Below are positions 6,281-11,330 of a stretch of 11,330 bases of DNA, piece by piece (position 1 is the stretch's first letter; each line of letters starts with the position of its first letter). The DNA is from Syntrophomonas sp964422685 (lineage in GTDB: Bacteria; Bacillota; Syntrophomonadia; Syntrophomonadales; Syntrophomonadaceae). The position numbers were made by a program, and so were the translations under genes. The notes under the pieces were generated by a model. That model was not told where the DNA came from and did not search any database. It saw only the letters and a program-made list of their open reading frames with translations. The DNA is taken from positions 1 to 11,330 of the forward strand of contig CAYRCG010000063.1 in the NCBI GenBank assembly GCA_964422685.1, written 5' to 3'.

Positions 6281-6729
6281 TACAACAAGTTCTGCGCCTA
6301 TACGTCATTCAAATATTCGCTTTTACCGCTATCTGCTTGGGCTCGTACTACCCGGGAATAGATATCGCTCTTGCGCTTCTATATTTTCTCGTAATCGCCC
6401 GGGAGGCTCGCAGTGCGCACGGGCACAAAAGGGGAAAAATCCTCAGTGTTATTATACTTTGGCAGGGACCGGCTGCTTTATTGTCTTTAATGATGTTAAA
6501 CGGCATGAACAATACCGGGTTTTGGGGGTTGAATGCTCCTTTTCTTTTGGAATTTTGGGCAACCGCCTTGGTAGCTTTGCTCTCCTGTTTTAAAGGGCCT
6601 TTGATAGCCGGAAAGGCCTTTTATTATTACTGCATAATAAGTGCACCCCTCATTTTGGGCATCTATTATTACCTTCTGTCCTTATCCAACATAGAGCAAC
6701 AGAAAAATTCAATCCGCCGGTTGTTTTAG
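6277..6729 (+). CDS. Small multi-pass membrane protein, unknown function
   Basis: A 150-residue hydrophobic protein that I do not recognise. About four to five membrane segments can be placed: two near residues 7-40, one around 55-75, one around 88-105 and one around 115-136. A short basic stretch (REARSAHGHKRGK, about 42-54) separates the second and third and probably faces the cytoplasm; the tail IEQQKNSIRRLF is polar. Its ATG overlaps the stop of the YiiX-like gene (ATGA), with GAAGGA upstream, so the two are co-translated and may act together at the envelope. The last codons form the left arm of the large hairpin at 6711-6785. Confidence 0.65.
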   Translation: MIQQVLRLYVIQIFAFTAICLGSYYPGIDIALALLYFLVIAREARSAHGHKRGKILSVIILWQGPAALLSLMMLNGMNNTGFWGLNAPFLLEFWATALVALLSCFKGPLIAGKAFYYYCIISAPLILGIYYYLLSLSNIEQQKNSIRRLF

Positions 6730-6790
6730 GAACATTGAAAATCGGATCTACCGACAACAATGTCGAAAAAGTATACCGGCGGATTTTTTA
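6711..6790 (+). terminator. Large nested hairpin with T-run at end of YiiX-like operon
   Basis: AATCCGCCGGT (6711-6721) and ACCGGCGGATT (6775-6785) are perfect 11-bp complements, and the right arm runs into six Ts (6784-6789). Between them sit two more nested stems: ACATTG (6732-6737) with CAATGT (6758-6763), and TCGG (6742-6745) with CCGA (6751-6754). The T-run and position support a terminator that overlaps the last codons of the membrane-protein gene; the large nested loop is unusual for a simple terminator. Confidence 0.55.
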
Positions 6791-7261
6791 AAGAAAGTGA
6801 AAGATGGTAAATCAGTGTAGATTTAATACTGCGAAGATTTATCCTTTGCAGGTACTTGCAGTTTGCCTTCTTCCGCTTTCTGATATTATAATCTCCGCTT
6901 CGGTATTAATTTATACACGAAAAGATTAAGAAAAAATGACAATTTTGAAAAAGCCGCTAGGGGGCGGACCTCGCCCCTCACCTTAATTAGTATATGCTTA
7001 TTCTACAAAAAGCCGCTTATTAAAAGATTATTAACACAATATTAACATAAATATGACACATATATGTGTTATTATATAATATCATGCCGGGCAGTAGGAT
7101 TGTATTTGGGAGATTATATCCAGATTAAGTGTGTTGAATTCTCTAAATAATTCCTATATTATGAGGCATGAAGTGTAGAAATATGCAAAAGCCTGTATTT
7201 TGCAGGGAAAGTCCTAATTTTACTTAATAAAGTTAATTTTGGCAGTGAGGGGGAGACAACA
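6790..7261. promoter_or_regulatory. Gene-free region and leader upstream of hdrC
   Basis: No coding region is convincing in these 472 nt. The first part is AT-rich and holds a GC-rich hairpin, GGGGCG (6961-6966) with CGCCCC (6972-6977), flanked by two copies of AAAAAGCCGCT (about 6947-6957 and 7007-7017). The hdr promoter lies at 7053-7080. From there a leader of about 175 nt runs to hdrC; it contains a hairpin TGCAAAA (7184-7190) / TTTTGCA (7198-7204). I do not recognise a known riboswitch class. Confidence 0.45.
7053..7080 (+). promoter_or_regulatory. Candidate hdrCBA-mvhD promoter with overlapping palindrome
   Basis: ATGACA (7053-7058), a 16-nt spacer and a perfect TATAAT (7075-7080) form a good sigma-A promoter. 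A perfect 14-bp palindrome, ACACATATATGTGT (7056-7069), covers the -35 end and spacer, so a repressor there would block polymerase. Upstream, ATTAACA is repeated at an 11-nt interval (about 7030 and 7041). The binding protein is unknown; the motif is not a clear Rex or Fnr consensus. Confidence 0.55.
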
Positions 7262-7831
7262 ATGGGAAATGCGTTGCAATTACTTCCCGCTACTCAATCA
7301 GATAAAGCATTGCTGAAACATTTGGAGGAAGAGGCGGGGACGCAGATTAACCTCTGCTATCAATGCGGCAAATGTTCTGCCGGCTGTCCGGTAGGCTTTG
7401 CTATGGATCAAACCCCGCGGCAGGTGATACGCTTACTGCAATTGGGTTTGTTGGATGAGGCTTTGTCTACGGAAAGTATATGGATCTGTGCTAGTTGTGA
7501 AACCTGTTCGGCCCGCTGTCCTCGGGGGGTGGATATTGCTTCTTTGATGGATGCCCTGCGCCGGGAAGCCCTGAAGCAGGGTAAAATTACCGATAAGAAG
7601 GTAGCGGTGTTCAACCGGGCTTTCTTAAATGGGGTAAAGAACTTTGGCCGCACCTATGAAGCGGGTTTGCTGTTGCAGCATAATTTTGCAACCGGGCAGT
7701 TTTTTAAGGATGCTGGGTTGGGTCTGCCCATGATGCAGAGGGGCAAATTGCACTTCTTCCCGGAGAAAATTAAGGGTAGGGAAGCGATAAAGAAGATATT
7801 TGAGCGGGCCGAAAACCCGGGAGGTGAATAG
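7262..7831 (+). CDS. hdrC: Heterodisulfide reductase-like subunit C (HdrC)
   Basis: A 189-residue iron-sulfur protein with two CxxCxxCxxxCP motifs: Cys32, 35, 38 and 42 (LCYQCGKCSAGCP) and Cys76, 79, 82 and 86 (ICASCETCSARCP). These bind two [4Fe-4S] clusters. In HdrABC complexes HdrC is the cytosolic electron wire between HdrA and the HdrB active site. Length matches the family (about 185-190). The rest is helical, with RQVIRLLQLGL and DIASLMDALRREAL typical of HdrC. Translation starts at ATG 7262 behind GAGGGGGAG. hdrB begins 1 nt after the hdrC stop, so the genes are one operon. No membrane segment is present, separating it from the DsrK/HdrD-type membrane systems. Confidence 0.93.
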   Translation: MGNALQLLPATQSDKALLKHLEEEAGTQINLCYQCGKCSAGCPVGFAMDQTPRQVIRLLQLGLLDEALSTESIWICASCETCSARCPRGVDIASLMDALRREALKQGKITDKKVAVFNRAFLNGVKNFGRTYEAGLLLQHNFATGQFFKDAGLGLPMMQRGKLHFFPEKIKGREAIKKIFERAENPGGE

Positions 7832-7832
7832 G

Positions 7833-9179
7833 ATGAAACTGGCTTATTATCCTGGCTGCTCCCTGGAAGGCAGCGCTATTGAATACGGGATTTCCACCGA
7901 AAAAACAGCCCAGTTGCTGGGGGTGGAACTCCAGGAAATAGAGGATTGGAATTGTTGCGGAGCTACTTCAGGCCATAGCACCAATAAGCTCCTTTCTCTG
8001 GCTTTGCCGGCACGCAATCTGGCTTTGGCGGAGCAGACCGGTTTGGATATATTGGCACCCTGCGCCGCCTGTTATAATCGTTTTCGCACTACGGAGCAGG
8101 TGTTGCGCCATGAACCCAATATGCGGGAAAAGATTAAAGATATCATTGAAATGGATTATAATGCCGAAAATCAAACCTTTTCAGTCTTGGAATTTTTAAG
8201 GGATAAAATCGGCTTGGAGACGCTAAAGGAAAAAGTAAGCCAACCGCTGAAAACTATGAAAGCTGCTTGTTATTATGGCTGTCTTTTGGTGAGGCCGAAG
8301 GAATTTACCGGTTTTGATGATAATGAAGACCCCCGCTCCATGGATGAGATAATGCAGGCCTTGGGGGCGGATACCGTGGAATGGTCCTTCAAAACGGAAT
8401 GTTGCGGTGCTTCCCTGGCTACTTCCCGACCTGATTTAGGCCACCGCATGATTTACGAGGTAATAAGAAATGCCCGTGAAGCCGGGGCGGAATGCATAAT
8501 CACCGCTTGCCCCCTTTGTATGATGAACTTAGATATGCGCCAGGGCGGAGTAGAAAAGGCCTACAATGAGAAATTGGATATGCCGATTTATTATGTTACA
8601 GAATTAGCGGCTATTGCTTGTGGAGCTTCACCGCGGGAGGTGGGAGTGCATCGCCACTTTGTAGAAGCGGAAAGCTACCTGGCTTCTCTGCCGGAGAAGG
8701 CTGCCCGTCTAGCGGCGGAAGAGGCTGCGCGCCTGGAGGCGGAGCAGGCCAAAAAGGCGGCTAGGGCGGCTCAGGCGAAGAAGGCTGCTGAGGAAAGGGC
8801 TAAAAAGAAAGAGGCTGATGCCGCGAAGGCCGCGGGGGAAAAGAAAGCAGTCCCGGCAGCGGGTGAGACTCTTCAGGCTAAGCCCGAAGATAAAAACAGT
8901 GAGGCAACTCCGGTAACTACCCCGGCAACGGAAGGGGCCCAGGAGAAGAAGATAAATGCTATGATAAAAGCCTGGGAAAAGGGCCCGGAAAAAGTAGCGG
9001 CCCGCCTGATAGCGGACGGGGAAAGGGCGGCCATATTGGCCGAGGTAGTAAGCGGGGATGAAAAAAAGACTGCGCGTCTGGCCGAACTCATGGTAACCGA
9101 TAAAGAAAAGGCAGGCAAAGCCGCCGAAGCCTTTGTCACTGCGGAGTTAAAAAAACGGCAGAAAGCGCAGGAAGCATAA
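7833..9179 (+). CDS. hdrB: Heterodisulfide reductase-like subunit B (HdrB) with long C-terminal extension
   Basis: A 448-residue protein. Residues 1 to about 268 are a complete HdrB with two CCG domains: Cys9, Cys41-42, Cys77 and Cys80 (YYPGCSLEG, WNCCGATSGH, APCAAC), then Cys146/150, Cys190-191, Cys226 and Cys229 (ACYYGC, TECCGASLA, ACPLC). In methanogen HdrB such motifs bind two non-cubane [4Fe-4S] clusters that reduce the disulfide; the natural acceptor in bacteria is unsettled. From about 285 to 448 an Ala/Lys/Glu/Arg-rich stretch follows, with likely helical or coiled-coil parts (285-335), a Pro/Thr-rich linker (about 338-369) and a second helical part (372-445). Typical HdrB ends near residue 290-300, so the extension is unusual. 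ATG 7833 is chosen over an in-frame TTG at 7800: GGGAGGTG lies just upstream and homologues begin with MKLAYYPGC. Confidence 0.92.
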   Translation: MKLAYYPGCSLEGSAIEYGISTEKTAQLLGVELQEIEDWNCCGATSGHSTNKLLSLALPARNLALAEQTGLDILAPCAACYNRFRTTEQVLRHEPNMREKIKDIIEMDYNAENQTFSVLEFLRDKIGLETLKEKVSQPLKTMKAACYYGCLLVRPKEFTGFDDNEDPRSMDEIMQALGADTVEWSFKTECCGASLATSRPDLGHRMIYEVIRNAREAGAECIITACPLCMMNLDMRQGGVEKAYNEKLDMPIYYVTELAAIACGASPREVGVHRHFVEAESYLASLPEKAARLAAEEAARLEAEQAKKAARAAQAKKAAEERAKKKEADAAKAAGEKKAVPAAGETLQAKPEDKNSEATPVTTPATEGAQEKKINAMIKAWEKGPEKVAARLIADGERAAILAEVVSGDEKKTARLAELMVTDKEKAGKAAEAFVTAELKKRQKAQEA

Positions 9180-9203
9180 TTTGAGGCTAAGGGGGGACGG
9201 AGA

Positions 9204-11189
9204 GTGAGTAAACGAGTAGGTGTATTTGTTTGTGATTGTGGTACCAATATCGCTTCGGTAGTGGATACGGAAAGGGTGGCCGCAGCCGCGCGGCAGCTTC
9301 CCGGAGTGGTTTTTGCCACTACCTATAAATATATGTGCTCTGATCCCGGACAGGAATTAGTGAGAACCACTATTAGGGAACAGGGATTGGAACAGGTTGT
9401 GGTAGCCTCCTGTTCACCGCGCATGCATGAGAAGACCTTCCGCAAGGCGGTGGAAGATGGGGGCATTAATCCCTATATGTTTGAGATGGCCAATATACGG
9501 GAACAGGATTCCTGGGTTCATTTCGACCGAGAGCGGGCTACCGAGAAGGCGATAGCCCTGGTACGGGTGGCAGTGAGCAAGGTTTTGCGCAACCAGCCTT
9601 TGCAGGTTTCCACTATTCCGGTTACACGGAAGGCTTTGGTTATAGGTGGCGGAATCGCCGGGATGCAGGCGGCCTTGGACATAGCCGAAGCCGGGCATCA
9701 GGTAGTTTTGGTAGAAAGGGAGGCCAGCATCGGGGGCAAGATGACCCAGTTGGATAAAACCTTCCCTACTATGGACTGCTCCGCCTGAATTGGCACCCCC
9801 AAGATGGTTGCTGTGGCACAGCATCCTAACATTGAAATGATAACCTTGGCGGAAGTCACTCAGGTGAAAGGCTATATCGGTAATTTTACCGTAACCATAA
9901 AGAAGCAACCGAAATATGTAGATTGGGACCTCTGTACCGGTTGTGGTACCTGTGCGGAGAAGTGCCCGGTTAAGAAGATAGAGGATGAATTTGATTTGGC
10001 CCTAGGGCTGAGGACGGCTATCCATAAGGTCTACCCCCAGGCGGTTCCGGGGAAATTCTTCATCGACGCAGAAAAATGTACTAAGCTCATAAGCGGCAAA
10101 TGCGGGGTCTGTGAAATAGTATGTCCGGCCAAGGCCATTAATTTTAATGATAAGGAAGAATACCAGGAGGTAGAAGTTGGGGCCATTGTTATGGCGACGG
10201 GCTATGACCTGTTCAAATGGGAAGAAGTCTATGGTGAATATGGTTATGGCAAGTATCCGGATGTAATCAGCAGCCTGCATTTTGAAAGACTGGTCAGCGC
10301 CGGTGGTCCTACTGGGGGCCAGATAAAAAGGCCATCAGATGGCCGGGAGCCTAAAAGTGTGGCTTTTATCAAATGCGTGGGCTCGCGGGACGATACCAAA
10401 GGCAAGTCCTATTGCTCACGGGCTTGTTGTATGTACACAGCCAAACATGCCTATCAGGTTAAGGACAAAATAGAGGATAGCGAAGCCTATGTTTTCTATA
10501 TGGATGTGCGTACGGCCGGAAAGAACTATGAGGAATTCTACCAGCGTTCATTGAATGCCGGCGCCAGATATATCCGGGGGCGGGTCAGCAAGATCTATCC
10601 CCGGGGGGACAAACTGGTGCTAAAATCAGAGGATAGCCTCATCGGGCGGCCCATAGAGGTGGAGGCGGACCTGGTAGTATTGGCAACTGCTATGGTGCCT
10701 TCCGAGGGTGCGGCGGCCTTGGCCAAAACTGTCGGATTTTCTACAGATAAGGATGGCTTCTACCAGGAGGCCCATCCCAAGCTACAGCCGGTGGAAACCT
10801 TTGCGGCTGGGGTATATCTGGCCGGTTGTTGCCAGGGACCCAAGGATATACCGGATACGGTAGCCCAGGCCAGTGCAGCCGCGGTAAAGATCTGCGGAAT
10901 ATTTTCCAAAGAAAGGCTGGCAACTGAACCTATGGTAGCCCAGGTAGATATCGGTAAGTGTTCCGGCTGCGGCTTCTGTGTTCCTATCTGTCCTTATAAT
11001 GCGATTACCCTGGAACCCGTACAGGAGCGGGGTCATTATGGACCATTTACCCGAAATATCGCCCAAGTGAACAGCAGCCTGTGCCAGGGCTGCGGGGCCT
11101 GCTTACCGGCCTGCCGTACCCTGGCGCTTAACCTAAGCGGATTTACCAACGATCAACTGGTAGCGGAGGTGGATGCCCTATGTCTATAG
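9204..11189 (+). CDS. hdrA: Selenocysteine-containing heterodisulfide reductase-like subunit A (HdrA)
   Basis: A flavin- and iron-sulfur-containing subunit of 661 residues when TGA at 9786-9788 (codon 195) is read as selenocysteine. Domains in order: an N-terminal domain with Cys10, Cys12, Cys45 and Cys70 (VCDCGTNI, YMCSDPGQ, ASCSPRMH); an FAD Rossmann motif GGGIAG (148-153); the CSAU site (Cys192, Sec195) followed by IGTPKM; inserted ferredoxin-type Cys sets (244/247/250/254 and 292/300/303/307); the unusual cluster set Cys391, 404, 408, 409 (CVGSR, YCSRACC), whose spacing equals that of the non-conventional cluster ligands in methanogen HdrA; and two C-terminal [4Fe-4S] motifs (586-596 and 627-637). 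In characterised HdrA the FAD is the electron-bifurcation site. The frame is unbroken on both sides of the TGA and homologues carry Cys there, so a sequencing error is unlikely. Start is GTG 9204 behind GGGGGGA. Automatic annotation would split it at 9788/9804. It overlaps mvhD by 10 nt. Confidence 0.9.
9786..9826 (+). promoter_or_regulatory. UGA(Sec) codon and candidate bacterial SECIS element in hdrA
   Basis: After the TGA (9786-9788) the sequence can fold into a stem-loop: TGCTGT (9809-9814) pairs perfectly with ACAGCA (9818-9823), and the stem continues past a T-T mismatch with GG (9806-9807) and CC (9825-9826). The apical loop is GGC, or TGGCA if the closing pair opens, so a G is among its first two bases, as in bacterial SECIS elements. 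It lies about 26 nt from the TGA, within the spacing SelB needs. The fold was done by eye. Confidence 0.7.
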
Positions 11190-11330
11190 ATAAAAGCTCA
11201 TGGCAGCCTAAGATAATTGTCTTTGCCTGTAACTGGTGCAGTTATGCGGCAGCTGATTTAGCCGGTTTAAATCATCTGGAATACCCGGCTGATGTCCGCA
11301 TCATCAGAACTCCCTGCTCGGGCCGCATGG
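11180..11330 (+). CDS. mvhD: MvhD/FlpD-family iron-sulfur subunit, partial
   Basis: The 5' part (50 residues) of an MvhD (FlpD-type) protein; the right window edge cuts it. After a short polar start the sequence reads KIIVFACNWCSYAAADLAG, then NHLEYPADVRIIRTPCSGRM, which is the conserved N-terminal block of the family, with Cys17 and Cys20 in CNWC and a third Cys before SGRM. MvhD carries a [2Fe-2S] cluster and passes electrons from a hydrogenase or formate dehydrogenase to HdrA. The ATG at 11180 lies inside hdrA and overlaps its end by 10 nt, so the two are translationally coupled. The CNWC site uses Cys and not Sec here. The partner enzyme lies outside the window. Confidence 0.9.
   Translation, partial: MSIDKSSWQPKIIVFACNWCSYAAADLAGLNHLEYPADVRIIRTPCSGRM

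Noticed and set aside
6222..6593. 123-residue frame overlapping the membrane protein
   Set aside because: Out of frame with both supported genes, begins inside the hydrolase, and lacks a ribosome site.
7056..7069. Rex or Fnr binding site in the hdr promoter
   Set aside because: ACACATATATGTGT does not match TTGTGA-type Rex or TTGAT-type Fnr half-sites; left as an unknown operator.
7800..7832. TTG start for hdrB adding 11 residues
   Set aside because: The added residues lie within hdrC, and ATG 7833 has a strong GGGAGGTG site and the normal MKLAYYPGC N-terminus.
8873..9319. Minus-strand frame opposite the hdrB extension
   Set aside because: It is the antisense of the Ala/Lys-rich segment and crosses into hdrA; composition explains the open frame.
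9204..9803. hdrA as a pseudogene broken by a nonsense mutation
   Set aside because: The rest of the frame has all cluster-binding Cys residues and no other stop or frameshift, which would be unexpected in a decaying gene.
9204..11189. Two separate genes, a 194-residue truncated HdrA and a 461-residue second HdrA
   Set aside because: Both parts are in the same frame, together make a normal-length HdrA, the start at 9804 has no ribosome binding site, and the break is a TGA at a conserved Cys position with a hairpin after it.

Overview
The window reads like a chromosomal segment of an anaerobic, selenocysteine-using Gram-positive bacterium of the Clostridia (Syntrophomonadales, Desulfotomaculales or Moorella-like relatives). 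The grounds are purine-rich Shine-Dalgarno sites, sigma-A-type promoters, a selenium-handling gene set and a bacterial-type heterodisulfide reductase (Hdr) operon. The taxonomic placement is inference from gene content only.

Layout. (1) Positions 1-1805, minus strand: yedE-type selenium transporter, TusA/YedF-like sulfurtransferase, then a DUF3343 Se/S-carrier-like protein cut by the left edge, all closely spaced. (2) 1806-2150: divergent control region holding a good LysR-type operator candidate (1921-1939) and small tandem repeats. (3) 2151-3158, plus strand: LysR regulator resembling the selenium-metabolism-associated family. (4) 3388-4884: 14-TM DHA2-type drug/efflux MFS transporter. (5) 4954-5513: YefM-YoeB type II toxin-antitoxin operon with a clear promoter overlapped by a TGTACA-type operator. 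(6) 5648-6729: two-gene unit, a membrane-anchored permuted NlpC/papain-like (YiiX, C92) hydrolase and a small multi-pass membrane protein, ending in a large hairpin with a T-run. (7) 6790-7261: gene-free region with a strong promoter and palindrome, then a long leader. (8) 7262-11330: hdrC, hdrB, hdrA, mvhD (the last cut by the right edge).

The key point is that hdrA is interrupted by an in-frame TGA at 9786-9788, exactly where HdrA proteins normally carry a conserved Cys (CxxC-[IL]xxPKM context). Reading continues in the same frame to 11189, and a stem-loop whose apical loop lies about 26 nt after the TGA fits a bacterial SECIS. I therefore annotate one 661-residue selenoprotein HdrA, not two genes. 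The same window carries selenium uptake and delivery genes, so it joins a selenium supply module to a selenium consumer.

How it works together (family knowledge plus inference): HdrCBA-MvhD forms a cytosolic flavin-based electron-bifurcating or confurcating module. MvhD takes electrons from a partner enzyme, HdrA splits them at FAD, and HdrB/HdrC carry them to a disulfide or another acceptor. The partner enzyme (hydrogenase, formate dehydrogenase or MetVF) should lie beyond the right edge. HdrB has an unusual Ala/Lys/Glu-rich C-terminal extension of about 160 residues. No IS elements, tRNA, rRNA or CRISPR were seen.
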